DNA from: Artemisia argyi
Taxonomy: Eukaryota > Streptophyta > Magnoliopsida > Asterales > Asteraceae
Direction: 5' to 3'
DNA: 64,000 nt
NCBI GenBank assembly: GCA_030686995.1
Contig: CM060692.1
Span: 125,689,796-125,753,795, forward strand
Each line of letters begins with the position of its first letter. Position 1 is the first letter of the stretch. The notes below the pieces were generated by a model. That model made no database searches and had not been told where the DNA came from. It worked only from the letters and a program-made list of their open reading frames with translations. The position numbers were made by a program, and so were the translations under genes. Below, piece by piece: positions 10,172 through 21,891 of the stretch.

Positions 10172-12777
10172 TATACCCTTACACTTGAGATTTACTTGTC
10201 CTCAAGCAAATGCGCTTTTATTCTAATCAAAATACAAGTTAGGGGTCATTTAACATTAATATAAAAGTAATTACAACAAATAATCGTTCCACTAAAGACC
10301 AAAGACAAGCACGGAGGTCTTACGCTAGCACCTCACAAATAGTGTTTAGATACTCACATCACTCGGGTGTAATAAAGTATAAATTACAATATGGAAACGG
10401 AAGATATCTCTCACTACCTGTCATAGCAAAATAGATTACCATAGGCTTGGGAAAGGATCAAACCTCCTCCACATGGCGTAAGCACCTAGAATAAACTATC
10501 AAAGTGGTCTTTTTAAAGGGTTGTAACGTTAGGTGTAGGGAAATGAAATACACGGTTTTGTTGGATATAGGCAGTCTTTACTGGTGGCGAGTTAACAATC
10601 TTGGTTAATTACATGTACAATATGGCGTTGCTAAGCCAAGACTAGACTCGACTTAAGCTAATAAATGAAAAATAACAAAAACATAAAATGAACATAGAAT
10701 GAAAAGGGATGGTAGTCTGTATGTTTTTTCTCTTTTTTTCTTTTTCTATTTTTTTTTCTTTTCTTCTTCTTGATTTTTTTGATTTTTTTTTTCTTTTTTT
10801 TTCTTTTTTTTCTTTTTTTTTTTGCATACACTCTTACCCTACCATCCAAAATAATACATCATAGGGAATGAACATTCCCCTTACACTTGAATTTTTATAT
10901 ACTTTACAATAAACTAATCTAATGACTCGAATTAAGAAAATCAAAACACTTGGAGTACTTTTAAGATTAACGTACATATGGGGGTAATAATATTATGTTC
11001 TTCCCCATTACTCCATAAAATAAGTACTTTACCCATGAGTCCCAATCGTCCCAAAACTATATGTACAAAGATATGACTCGACTTAGCAACAATGTAATCA
11101 ATTAGATAATTAACTTAGGGTTTAACAAATAACAATAATGCACTAAAGATGAGTGCACACATGGAAGGCTAAGGCGATTTGGTTGTACATTTAAGTGGGG
11201 TGTAACAAATTCTTCCTTTAAGTAAAATGCTTAAAGTTAGAAACGAAAAGATAGGCTCGGAGGGGTGTACTAGGGGTTTCGTGTACTAAAAATGAGTACA
11301 ACGCTAAGGTGTGGGAAAAATTAGTTGACTTAACTAGCCAAGTAATATGACTTAAATGGTCAAATAATTATGATACGGGTTTAACACAAGAGTGATCCTA
11401 ATGCCTCTTATCATGTAGTAAATCCTACTACACGAATGTAGTCTCACTAGCGGTCTCGGGATGCATCACTAACGCATGTTCTAGAATCTAAATACTACCG
11501 GTACACTTATAAGCACTAATAGTAAATGCTTTTCCAATCAAATCTAAAGGCAAACCTCACATATTTGGGTGGAAATTTTTTATGAATGATACGGTTTTGT
11601 GCTAGTCATACAATCTCCTATCCATGAGACGCTTGCTATGGCTAAAGTTTCACTCCTAAATGTTGTAAAAAAAATTAAATTTGGCGCTAAAATTACACTA
11701 ACAAGTATTTCTCATAGTTTTATTGTACATCTACTATCAAACAAACAAACTCAAGCGAAAGTGTATTTGTAAGGTATCATCATTTTACCCTCCCCTTACA
11801 CTTAGGATGAACATTGTCCCCAATGTTCAAGTAAAGAATGTAAAAGTGAAATAAGTAAAACAAATGCAATCAAATACTCCCCTGATTCGCTCGATATGGA
11901 TAATAAGGTGGCCAAGTTAGATCTTCCTCCAAGAAAATGAACAATCAATGCTTCCCTTCCAGAATAATAATCATCTTCTTTTCATACATATCCTGTAAAT
12001 CCTGAGAAAACAGACAAGGCAACCTCGCATAAAATCGGCGGCAATATACATATGTTACTAAATCCTAGAAAACTAAATAAAATATAATGCTTGTGGAATG
12101 ATGTTTGCAGATTTCCTGGAGATTATAAAACTAATAATTCAACAAAAACTTTTAAGACTCCGTTAGAAAAACAAAACTGGTAAAATTTCCAGATTTTACA
12201 CGTGACGCCGTCAAGATTAAACTCATGACGCCGTTAGAAGCGACCTGCAGAAATTCTTATGTTAAGTTTCCGGAAAATTTCTGGAAAAACTTGGTCCTAC
12301 TTCCTGGAAAATCCTGCAAAACTTCATTATGAATCAATACAAGCATTTGACTCTAACAAATACGAATATACATGTTCATTTAATATTGTGGAGAATCATG
12401 ATCGGTTTGTTTCTTAAAAACATATTTGGGGTTTCCCCTTACACTTATCTTTTGCAAAAATACCTTTTGGTGAAGTTAAGACTAGGCCAAACAACAAAGT
12501 AAAGTATTTCCACTATTTAGTTTAGAAACATGATCTACCAACAATAAAAATAAAGCATGCATACGGAAGCAAATAACAAACAAACAAACAAAATAAAAAT
12601 CACACAAAATGAAGAATGACACCATAAGCACATTTTATTATTACTAATAAACGTAAACATAGAAAATTAAAATTGTCCAAGTCCAACAGAGGCCACTTCC
12701 TAAACTATTACAGTACCAATTGTTTCAAATACATAATCATCAGTAAATTGTTCAGACATAACAGACATCAAGAAAGA
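10172..12777 (-). other. Element 1 3' noncoding region with repeated polypurine-like tracts
   Basis: No believable ORF. Adjacent to the LTR the minus strand reads AAGTGTAAGGGTATA, a plausible polypurine tract. Near-identical AAGTGTAAGGGG tracts recur at about 10872-10890, 11790-11806 and 12433-12447, and a CATTGGGGACAATGTT motif lies near 11814-11829. A pyrimidine-rich run (10729-10823) reads as a Lys-rich ORF on the minus strand but is low complexity. A TGACGCCGTCA pair sits at 12203-12213 and 12226-12236. The stretch 10172-12609 is homologous to 59851-62252 of element 2. Confidence 0.7.
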
Positions 12778-13740
12778 TCATTGGGGAAGAGGACCAAAAC
12801 AGTAGTCATAGCCAGGAGGGAGGTGTCTTGTGTACCCGTATGGAGGGTAGTCTGCCTCACGACCGAGGAATGGGTCAATCTGCAGGTGGGGCTCGAGCTG
12901 GTCACGGGTGGAGAGGTGCTGCATCTGGCGGATGGTGTGATCATACATCCAATCAAAGCGCTGGTCAGTGGTGGTTCGCCATGTGTCCACCTGACCCATC
13001 CAGGCCCCCTGGTGTGCCTGCCAGTCTCCCCGACCCATGTGTCGGTAGTAGTCAGATGTCCCCACCTCATAACCCTCAAACTGATGCTGCTGGGGCGCTC
13101 CCTCATCATCATCAGGTCCCCCTGCCGCATACCAATCATAGGCCCCATTCCCCCGCAGCATCACGATGCTCATCTGCCTGAGGGATTTAGCCCTATCTAC
13201 CCTACAAGCCCTACAGTCTCTCAAGTATCCCATGATCGGGGGAGTAAGAAGATCATAGGAACGAGCCAACCGAGTCACGAACATCCCCCCATACACCTTA
13301 TCAATATCCCTCTCACCCACACTGGTCCTCAAATAGCTAGCTACCCAAAATGGGATGTTGCAGTAAACATCCGCTGAAAAGATGGTATACAGGTAGAAAA
13401 GATCTGAAGCAGTGACACGGTGAGTGGTGCCATGACGTCCCGACAAGCTGTATGTGATGCATCTGTGGACCAACCTGACCACGGGGTCCCTGATTGATGC
13501 TGCCCTAGTAGTCGAGGTGTACACCCCGTCCCCGATGGTCGGCCAAAAAGTGGCGCACCTCATATCGCTCCTCAAAGTCTCCCCTTGTAACAACCTCTGC
13601 ATAAAACCTCCCTCAACAGCCTCCTCCCTAGTATACAACCCTATCCTCCAACCAAACTCAGTAACCGAACATGATCGAACCTCCCCTCCTATCCTAAAAT
13701 AAATAGTGGTACCCCCCATGTCCGTCCTAGCCTCTGCCTG
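12778..13740 (-). pseudogene. Athila ORF1-like protein, C-terminal part (split gene)
   Basis: The larger, downstream piece of a gene cut by the Sirevirus-like insertion; the upstream piece is at 23467-23147 and the two meet at the GCCTG duplication. This part has about 313 codons from its first internal ATG, with a further open stretch back to 13740. It contains FWPTIGDG, a VHRCITYSLSGR segment and an LFYLYTIF segment, which resemble the Athila retrotransposon ORF-1 family (Pfam ATHILA) as I remember it. The C-terminus is Gln/Asp/Tyr-rich and low complexity. In Athila elements an extra ORF sits in this env-like 3' position; the function is not established. Confidence 0.65.
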
Positions 13741-14993
13741 TGTTGATATAAATAATGTTTAAAAAGATTATTAATATCTCTCAATAAACCTATGTTTTGA
13801 TACTCACAAAACTTAAATCAAATTAAGTCAAGATTAAGAAGTAAACAAGTATTTGGTAACAAATATTTACTTCTACATCTAATATCACTTAAGGTATGCA
13901 TAAACTAAGCATCTTATGCATTACATGATCAAAGGAAATTTTGTCTTAAGACATAACATCTTATAAAATGATATAAACATTTTATATATATTTGTAAATC
14001 ATTTTTGGTAATGCTATATTAAACCACAAAGATATGATTTCAAATTTCCAACCAAAAAGGGCAAATTTTATCCAGAAAAACTTTTCCAACGTTCAGGAGG
14101 GCGGCCCCCTTAATTTTACTAGGCGGCCCCCTTAATGATTAAGGGAACCGACCCCTAATTAAGGGGACCGGCACGCTCCCGAACAGTAAAATCTGGCCCT
14201 ATAAATATTGTATCATTTCACACATTTTCCTCACCTTTTTGCACTATAAACTTTCTGATCCAACCTCCATTTCTAGATCTAAAATCCTTTGATCATATAA
14301 TTCATAAGTCTTTGTTTCCAAGTGATCCAAAGCTTCATCCATTCAAGTGCAAGAAGAAGAACACTCCTCTACATCCATCTAATTGTAGTAGTGTTGTGAA
14401 TAGCTAGTTTCATATTGTAGTTGTGGTAGATATTTGTAAAAGTTTGTGTAAATTTGTTGAGTGTAGAAACTAGGTGTGTTGTAAAGTAGTTTAGTAGTTG
14501 TGAATTAGTTGTGCAAAGAAGAAGGTGTGAAGTTGTGAAGGTGTGAAGCCTTGAAGAAGTTGTGAAGTTGTGAAGAAGGTGTGAAGCCTTGAAGAAGTCG
14601 TGAGATTGGTTCTAGCTACGATTAGAACTCGACATTTAGCTTAGTGTCGTTAACTCGTGTAAGCCAAGGTGTGTAAGGTTTCTCCACCATAAGGAGTTTG
14701 TTGACATAGTGAAGAAAACTCTCGAGTGTGGTACTCGGGGAGTGGAGTAGGGCAAGGAAGGTGTCCTTGTAGCCGAACCGCTATAAATTCGCGTGTTGTG
14801 GTTTGATCTTTCTAACTCTATCATTTCTTCATTACATTTCAATACTTTCATTACTTGATTAGAATTGCTTATATTGATTGTCATTTGAATTCACATGAGA
14901 TCGAATCGAAAGTTTTTAATAATCTACAAAATATTTGGTAATAAACTTTTAAAAGGACATAAAACTATTCAACCCCCCTTCTAGTTTTCCACA
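13741..14993 (+). repeat. 5' LTR of the Sirevirus-like element (1253 bp)
   Basis: TG...CA termini, directly after TSD GCCTG and directly before the primer site. U3 carries the GC-rich palindrome module and TATA box (14091-14207). The presumed R-U5 is full of GTGAAG/GTTGTGAAG repeats (14521-14600). The short minus-strand ORF in 14636-14884 is an LTR shadow that also occurs in the other LTR. Confidence 0.9.
14091..14207 (+). promoter_or_regulatory. LTR promoter: double GC-rich hairpin module plus TATA box
   Basis: Between 14091 and 14184 lie two overlapping inverted repeats built from GGCGGCCCCCTTAAT and its partner ATTAAGGGGACCGGC, with outer arms GTTCAGGAG and CTCCCGAAC that also pair. A TATAAATA box follows at 14200-14207. 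The other LTR has the same arrangement (22242-22358), and shorter versions occur inside the element upstream of ORF2 and ORF3. A promoter role is inferred from position only. Confidence 0.6.
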
Positions 14994-15009
14994 ATTAGTA
15001 TCAGGAGCC
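14994..15009 (+). other. Primer binding site, tRNA-iMet type
   Basis: ATTAGTATCAGGAGCC directly follows the LTR end. This is one base away from the usual TGGTATCAGGAGCC form complementary to initiator-methionine tRNA. Confidence 0.8.
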
Positions 15010-15061
15010 ACGTCTAGCAAGATCTTTAAAATATATTGTATTTTAAAACATGTAACGATCT

Positions 15062-16917
15062 ATGGAATCCGAAAAATATTTAGAAGGGCAATCTATGCAA
15101 AGACCACCACTATTTGAAAGTAATGGATTTTTATATTGAAAAAATCGATTCGAAACTTATGTGAAGTCAAAAGATCTAGATCTTTGGCATGTTATTACTA
15201 ATGGTGATTTTTTACCTATTCAAAATAACCCTGAAACTAAGAAAGATGAAATCGTACCTTTTGAAAAACAAAATGATGATTTAAAAAGAAAACTTGCTAA
15301 AAATAATGAAGCAAAAATGGTTATTTATAATGCGCTACCACGTAAAGAGTACGAAAGGATCTTTATGTGTGAAACTGCAAAAGAAATTTGGAACTCTTTA
15401 CTAATAACTCACCAAGGTAATAGTCAAGTCAAAGATAATAAGATAGATCTACTTGTTCAACAATATGAGCAATTCACGATTCCGGAAGAGGAATCAATTG
15501 ATAATGCTTTTGCTAGATTTAACACTATCATCACAAGTTTAAAAGCACTTGATGAGAATTTTTCTAGTAAGAATTTTGTTAGGAAGTTTCTTAGGGCTCT
15601 TCATTCAAAATGGCGAGATAAATTGACGGCTATTGAAGAATCGAAGAATTTGTGAACATTACAACTTGATGAATTAATTGGAAATCTAAAAGTTTACGAA
15701 GTCATCATTAAGAAGGACTCCGAAATGGTCAAAGAATAACGAGAGCAAAGCAAGTCAATCGCCTTGAAAGCTAGAAAGGAATCTAGTATCGAAGATAGCT
15801 CATCTTTCGAAAGTGATGACGAAGAATACGCCATGGCCGTAAGATATTTCAAGAAATTCTTCAAAAGGCGAGGAAGATTCATAAGACAACCGCATGATGA
15901 AAAGAAAACATTTCAAAAGAGTAAAGATGACAAGAACAACAAGATTGAAAGAAAGTGTTTCAAGTGTGGTGATCCAAATCACCTCATCGGAAAATGTCCA
16001 ATGATGACAAGAGATCAAAATCAAAGAGCTTTAGTTGGAGGTGCTTGGAGTGATAGTGATGAAGATGAGAAAGAAACGACAAAAGAAGAAAAGTGTCTTA
16101 TGGCGAATACATCAAATGAGGTACGTTCCGAAACCGAATATTTTAGTGATGAAAGTTTATCATTAGATGAAAAAGATCTAGATAATGAATATAATAGGCT
16201 ATGCAAATTAGGACAACTAGTAATGGCTAAAAACTAATCACTAAAATACATAAACAATCATTTGGAAAATGAAGTACTTGAACTAAACATTAAAATACAT
16301 CAACTTGAAAAAGGTAAAGAAATTTTTGAAGAATGCAAATCGTGTCAAGTACTTAAAGATGAAAATGAAAATACTTAGGGAAGAAATTCGCAAACTTAAT
16401 AAATTTGAAAATAGTAGTCACTCACTTAATAAAATAATAAGTATTCAAAGAACATCCGGAGATAAAACCAGTTTAGGATTTAACTCAAATGAAGCTTCAA
16501 CAAGTGAGATTAAAAATGTCAAATTCGAAAATGAACCTAACGAACAAAAACCTCTAAAATATAATCCTAAGTATATACTTGTAAGTGATAGAAAAATACC
16601 TCTTGCCAACAATGAAGAAGTAAAAGCTGTTTATAAACCGTCTTTAAAAAACGAGGTAGAATCTTCTAAATCTAAGACAAGATCTAAAACACCACCACCT
16701 GGAAAATCAAATAATTCTAAACCTAGGTCTAAAACACCTCAACTAAGAAGAAACCAAAATAGACAAAACTAAAATAACAATAGTAATCAAATGTGGAACT
16801 ACCAACAAAGCTACAATCATTGGGGTATACTACCACCTTTCATGCATCCTAGTCAAATGTTAAACCTGTTTGGACCAAAAAACTTTGGACCAAAGAGACA
16901 ATGGGGATCGAATGGAT
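15062..16917 (+). pseudogene. Sirevirus-like Gag pseudogene
   Basis: Starts at ATG 15062. Visible parts are a UBN2-type capsid region (15161-15655), a Lys/Glu-rich segment, a CCHC zinc knuckle ([14 protein letters not shown], about 15956-15997), an acidic Ser/Asp/Glu-rich stretch, a coiled-coil region and a basic Ser/Pro-rich tail (to about 16770). Stops occur at about 15137 (TGA), 15653 (TGA), 15737 (TAA), 16236 (TAA) and further on, so no complete Gag can be made. A protease domain normally follows in the polyprotein; here the coding signal simply ends near 16917. It closely matches the gag fragment at 5283-5920. Confidence 0.85.
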
Positions 16918-17173
16918 AGATGAACATTCCTTGAGGCAATCTTGAAGTTTCTCTCAACATAGACTTTTTCAAAGTCTATATGTCATCTTGATGATTTTGA
17001 AGATTTTTTGAAGACCACCGGGTACGCCATTCTTTCATAACTCATTGCCATGCTTAGATAAATATGCTTTAGTTAATTACATTATGTGCATAGATATAGC
17101 TTGCCTTTTTCTCTCTACTTGTTCGATCATATATATACTTATTTACATATATATACTCTTATACTTAATATAT

Positions 17174-17240
<67 letters not shown>

Positions 17241-17532
17241 GCTTGCACATAACCTAGATACGTCATTAGTTAACTTTCTAGAACTCCAGGAAATTGTTCT
17301 TTATCGAACCCTTTCCTTCCCCCCCCCCCCTCGCGTTATTCTATTAAGTCCTCTTTTAGGAGACTCACGATGATGAAGGAATATGAGTCAAGTGGACTTT
17401 TATCATGCAAGAACGCCTTCGCACGTGAACACTATGGATGAAACAAACTCCTCTCGCCGACTATATCCTATCTCCGCTACTATCTTTCAAACCTCACCCA
17501 TCAACCCATCTTTCACTCACATTTATACTTAT

Positions 17533-17606
<74 letters not shown>

Positions 17607-17842
17607 TTACTCACAAATTCCCGAACACACCTCAAACCCTTCATCAACTTAACACTTTGATCATTTTATCCAAAATTATCAAAGGTACATTTTAATTATC
17701 GAAACGGTAATTAAAAATTGTTAAGAATTTTATCATCGTGCCAATAAACTTTTACGTATTTTTTATATATTATAATCTAATTATATACGTATAAATATTT
17801 TTGTTCCAGAAACTAATTCCGCGAAATTTCAAAAATTTCAAA
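16918..17842 (+). other. Noncoding spacer with (TA)n microsatellites where pol would be expected
   Basis: No pol motif is visible in any frame. The spacer contains a (TA)n run at about 17175-17237, a C-run at about 17320-17331 and a second (TA)n run at about 17529-17602, which produces spurious Ile/Tyr ORFs. It is probably the scar or replacement of the deleted pol region (inference). Confidence 0.6.
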
Positions 17843-17916
17843 GGCGGCCCCCTTAATAATTAAGGGGAACGACTTGTTATCGAGGGCGGTCCCCTTAATG
17901 TTTAAGGGGACCGGCC
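17843..17916 (+). promoter_or_regulatory. Internal GC-rich hairpin module A, upstream of ORF2
   Basis: Two consecutive hairpins with the same core as the LTR: GGCGGCCCCCTTAAT/ATTAAGGGGAACGAC, then GGTCCCCTTAAT with TTAAGGGGACC, ending CCGGCCATCTG. No TATA box is obvious directly downstream. A strong splice-donor-like site follows at 18108. Regulatory function is inferred from its recurrence in both LTRs and before ORF3. Confidence 0.5.
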
Positions 17917-18107
17917 ATCTGACATTTCCAAATACGTTTTCCACCTTATTTCCATTCCCAAACACTCCATTTGCTCATTCATCTCTTTCCCATTGCTGCT
18001 GAGTACGAACCAAAACACCCAAAACCATCAAAATCCTCCATCATATCACCAATCCGGGGTTGTTTCGCAAGGGGCAAACATCAACCAAACATATAACAAC
18101 ATCTTTT

Positions 18108-18980
18108 GTAAGTTTTCCAACATGCATTTCATCACATTTCATTCGATTTGGTGTCTAATCAATAATTATGCATTTTATTAAAATTTATTTTAATTCGAAT
18201 TTAAGTGCAATAGAAGCTAGAAATTGAACTACCAAATGCTTCCCAAAGGATTAGAATGATGTATTGCAACTCAAATTTAGTATAACATATCATTTTGTCA
18301 AAATCATTAATCGCCCATAAACCCTTGTTAAATTTTATTTTTCAAGAGGCACATTGTTGATATAACTCTTAAAAACTACTTAAAACTTACTACATTACAT
18401 TGTTTTAATGTTCTAAACAATCAAAACATACTTTTAAATTTGTTATAAAATGGTTCATGAAGACAACATGGGCGTTTGGTTCATGAACAAACTATAACTA
18501 TATGTAGTTATTTGAAACTTAAAACTAGTTCATAAAACTTGTTAATACTACTAGAATCAATAGACGTCATCAAGATATATAATAAATATATATATTGATG
18601 TTTTAGGATATTTTTATCTAGTTAAGGGAGCGTTTGGTTTATCTCAAAAATGATATTTTTGAAAACTAAAATTCGCATTTTAATCTTTTAAACAAACTTA
18701 TGTTGTGTCAAACTCTTATGAAATGGAAGATATATAATCTAATATATATCTAGCCTTATTTCGAAATGAATTATGATATCATACTCTTTGATATTATATA
18801 TTCTAAACGAGTTTAAAATCAAAATAAAAGGAACATCATGAAACTACTTCATTGAATATTTTTTTTGTGTCGAAGTAGAATCTCGTTCCACATATAGTGC
18901 ATATAATTATATAAATATATATAACATATGCATGATAGTTGTTTTTATATTAATTTTATTTTTGTTGTTATATTGTTTAG
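18108..18980 (+). other. Possible 5'-UTR intron before ORF2
   Basis: GTAAGT at 18108 and a T-rich tract ending TATTGTTTAG at 18980 form a canonical GT-AG pair of 873 bp. The acceptor lies six bases before ATG 18987. The interior is AT-rich with no ORF. Joining the upstream open stretch (17993-18107) to ORF2 does not give a continuous frame, so the intron would be in the 5' UTR. RNA evidence is needed; confidence is modest. Confidence 0.35.
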
Positions 18981-18986
18981 GTGAAA

Positions 18987-20198
18987 ATGCCTAAGACCAC
19001 GGTTGGTGATGTCTCCAAAACCAAACAATACATTCCAAATGTCTCTTCTACTCCCGGCATGTCTCCTTCAGTTGCATGTTTCTATCATCCTATTGAAAAT
19101 AGAAACATTCATGAAGGACGAATTGTCGATCCATCTTTCTATGAAAATGATCAAACCGTAAGAATGTTCACCAATATTCGTTTTGAATGTCTTTTCCAAA
19201 TCAACGAACCTATCATTCCTCATTTTATCCTCGACTTCTATAGCCAAGTGACGGTGCAAACCGATCCCTATGGTCATCTCCTCATTTCCTTCATGATTCA
19301 AAATCAATTCATCACTCTTTCAATTGCTCAATTTGGACAAATTCTTAGAATCCCATTCAACGGCCAAGCCATTTTCTCAAATGAATGGGATCTTTCCACT
19401 CTTGAAAGAAATCGTCCTCAGGATGGCCCCTACTATTCTGAGATTCCTACTCCTGAAGACATTCGTCGAATGCTTGAACTAGAACGTCGTACGACTAGTC
19501 GAGTAATCAAGTCAAAGAATGTCGATATTCATGCCAATCAAATCCTCCTCAAAGAGCTAAGCCAAGATATGAAGAAGTGGGAAGAACTCATTCGAGAGAA
19601 TGCGTTTGGTACTGGTGGTCACCGTGATCATGTCACGGCGAGCATTGCCCACATGCTTTATTGTGTTATTGCTGAAGAGCAATACAATTTGGCTTATCTC
19701 TTTGTTCATCGAATCATGTCCGCCAAAAACACCCCAAATGCCAATCTTCCTTACAGTATGTTTCTCACATGACTTTATCGTTATGTGATGGAACATTACC
19801 CACATCTTCAAAGAGACTACTACGTTCATATCCTTCCTACTTTGAACCAACTTACTCATGTTTGTACTCATCGTGCTCGGAGTGACAAAGGAAAATCTCG
19901 TGGTCCTTTGTACTCTAGGCCTCGTGGTTCTACATCTCATCGTGATGACGATGATGATGAGGAGGAAAACACCTCACGTGTTAGTACTCCATCCCCTACG
20001 ACCTTTGTTGAAGATCTTTCCGATATTGATGATACCGTGTATCAAATTCCTCTTCCTCATGAACGTACCGATGAGCTTCTCTTCACTCGTCAAACGTCTA
20101 TCATCGACCGTCAACAACAAATGCATGAAGAACTTCGAGGAGGATTCAAATCCGTTGCGAAGATGTTTAGGAAGATGCTTGGAAAGAAAAAGAAGTAG
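18987..20198 (+). pseudogene. ORF2 of the Sirevirus-like element: retrotransposon-associated protein, one nonsense codon
   Basis: About 403 codons in one frame, interrupted only by TGA at 19770-19772, which could come from CGA by C-to-T change at a CpG. The N-terminal 260 residues form a well-folded-looking region (FECLFQINEPIIPHF, FYSQVT, GQILRIPFNGQ, GTGGHRDHV, AHMLYC). The tail is acidic (poly-Asp/Glu), Ser/Pro-rich and ends in a basic KKKK. I recall similar proteins as common 'putative plant transposon protein' entries from Asteraceae genomes, but cannot name a function. It occupies the env-like position between gag/pol and the 3' LTR. ATG 18987 is preferred over the in-frame GTG at 18981. 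Confidence 0.6.
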
Positions 20199-20795
20199 AA
20201 GATATTGACGTGTTGCTACTTGTTATTACTTGTTTGTTTTAGACATTTGTATGGTTTGCTATTTGTTCGATTTATTCGGAAATACTTGTGTTATTTCTTG
20301 TGTTATTCGAAATGATGTTTAGACTTTAATTATTATTATTCTTCTATCTTAATGTTATGCCATGCTTCTTTTCAATATGGATTATAATATGTTAATTTGC
20401 ATGCAAAATTTGATTATATATATGTTTATATATCATCATTCCTAAAGTATGTACTTCTAATAGAGCTTGCTGGAAAAACACACTTGAAAATCACCAAATT
20501 TTGCAAATTTTGGGTTTCTGGTCGTCTGGGAAAACACCAGATGGGCGGCCCCCTTAATTCCCTAGGCGGCCGGCATACAATTAAGGGAACCGGCCATCTG
20601 GAACTGGATTCACTGTTTTCTTTTGCATCTTGTGAACCCTTTCTCTAGTTTCAGCTACCATTTCCCATTTTAACCCAACTGATTTTAGAATCTCATTCAA
20701 CCATTTCAAATACATACCTAAATCAACCATTTCCATACTATAAATTCCCTCCACAATCACCATTCTTCATTTCATCATTCACCATCTAAATCATC
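20199..20795 (+). promoter_or_regulatory. Intergenic region with hairpin module B and TATA box before ORF3
   Basis: After ordinary AT-rich sequence, 20537-20600 holds a long imperfect hairpin: outer arms CCAGATGG and CCATCTGG enclose GCGGCCCCCTTAATT and AATTAAGGGAACCGG. A TATA-like ACTATAAATTCC follows at 20746-20757, about 45 bp before ATG 20796. The order palindrome, TATA, start codon mimics the LTR promoter and suggests that ORF3 has its own promoter (inference). Confidence 0.5.
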
Positions 20796-21395
20796 ATGAC
20801 TCCACCAAGCACCTCACACTCCAAAGCCTCCAAGAAACAAAAACTTGTGGTCATCCCCCCAAAACAACTCTTCATTGACTTAACAAATGAAGACAACAAA
20901 ACACCATCACCTCCACCCAAATGCTCATCCCCAAGTGCACCCAATGCACCATCTAAAACACCTTCCACTCATGGAACTTCCTCATCCTCCATACCCTCAA
21001 CCTCATCAATCAATGACTACATCAACTCACACTTGTCACCACAAGTATCATCACCACTTCCTACACAAGAACCCATGTCCACCCATCTTACCATCTCACT
21101 TTCACCAATAACACCACTTGATGCTCATCTCTCATCTCCACCAATTACACCACCATTCTTTGCCAATCCCGTGCCTTGGAGGCTACTTGAATCCCATGGG
21201 GATACTTGTCTTTGTTGCATCCACAACCGCACGGTCATCTTTGGCCTTAGAGATGAAATTCAATATATGTTTTCATATATTGAACATTTGCTTACCAACC
21301 CACCACCACCACCAACTCCACCATCCTCTCCAATCATTCCTCCACCACAATTCTCACCCATTCCTTCACCATCACCATCATGCTCTCCTAATTAA
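20796..21395 (+). CDS. ORF3 of the Sirevirus-like element: Pro/Ser-rich protein of unknown function (199 aa)
   Basis: Intact frame from ATG 20796 to TAA 21393-21395. Residues 1-120 are Ser/Thr/Pro-rich with a basic start (SKASKKQK) and look disordered. Residues 128-165 are a compact conserved-looking segment with two close cysteines (HGDTCLCCIHNRTVIFGLRDEIQ). The C-terminal 35 residues are almost only Pro and Ser. There is no signal peptide or membrane span. It lies downstream of ORF2, 40-60 bp after a TATA-like box, and upstream of the polypurine tracts. I recall similar Asteraceae transposon-linked proteins but no function. Composition bias argues for caution, but the uninterrupted frame in a decayed element is notable. 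Confidence 0.55.
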   Translation: MTPPSTSHSKASKKQKLVVIPPKQLFIDLTNEDNKTPSPPPKCSSPSAPNAPSKTPSTHGTSSSSIPSTSSINDYINSHLSPQVSSPLPTQEPMSTHLTISLSPITPLDAHLSSPPITPPFFANPVPWRLLESHGDTCLCCIHNRTVIFGLRDEIQYMFSYIEHLLTNPPPPPTPPSSPIIPPPQFSPIPSPSPSCSPN

Positions 21396-21891
21396 GCATC
21401 TCATATGCTTAATAAATAAAGTCTCTACCACCCTTTTGCTTGCAAGCTCTATGAAGACCATGTACTTTGTGCATGATGATGTATTTTCCTAGTTGTTTAT
21501 TTGTGAACTAGCTTTTCTATTTGTAATTCAAATTGCTACTTGTATGTTCTGTCTTGACACAACCAATTATTTAATATGAATGCTTTCTTTTCAAACATGC
21601 TTTATTTCTATATCACCTTATATATGTTTGCATGCATATACTTGTGCTTCTAATTTTTTTTTTTGCAAAGCATTCCATAGCTCGTTCTCTTGGTGCCCCC
21701 AAACGAGGGGGAGTACACATCAAGGGGGAGATTTCTACCCGTCAATTTTTCACGTTTGAAAATTGTCGGCATAACCTTTTTGATTCTACAAAAAGGGGGA
21801 GAAGTAAATATAAACTCACTAAAATACTTGTTTAAAAATTAATTTTTGAGTTAATGAGTTTAAGTTTTGTAATCATCAAAAAGGGGGAGAT
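21396..21891 (+). other. 3' noncoding region with multiple polypurine tracts
   Basis: Purine tracts containing AGGGGGAG occur at about 21704-21713, 21722-21731, 21791-21801 and 21879-21890. The last one (AAAAAGGGGGAGAT) abuts the 3' LTR and should be the primer for plus-strand synthesis. Several such tracts before the 3' LTR are typical of Sireviruses (established). No ORF is credible here. Confidence 0.8.

Noticed and set aside
10642..10849. Lys-rich minus-strand ORFs
   Set aside because: Products of a T/C-rich low-complexity run; the equivalent stretch in element 2 is a plain T-run.
12673..13181. Plus-strand ORFs opposite the Athila ORF1-like gene
   Set aside because: Shadows of the minus-strand frame, without domain features.
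17383..17695. Ile/Tyr repeat ORFs
   Set aside because: Translations of a (TA)n microsatellite.
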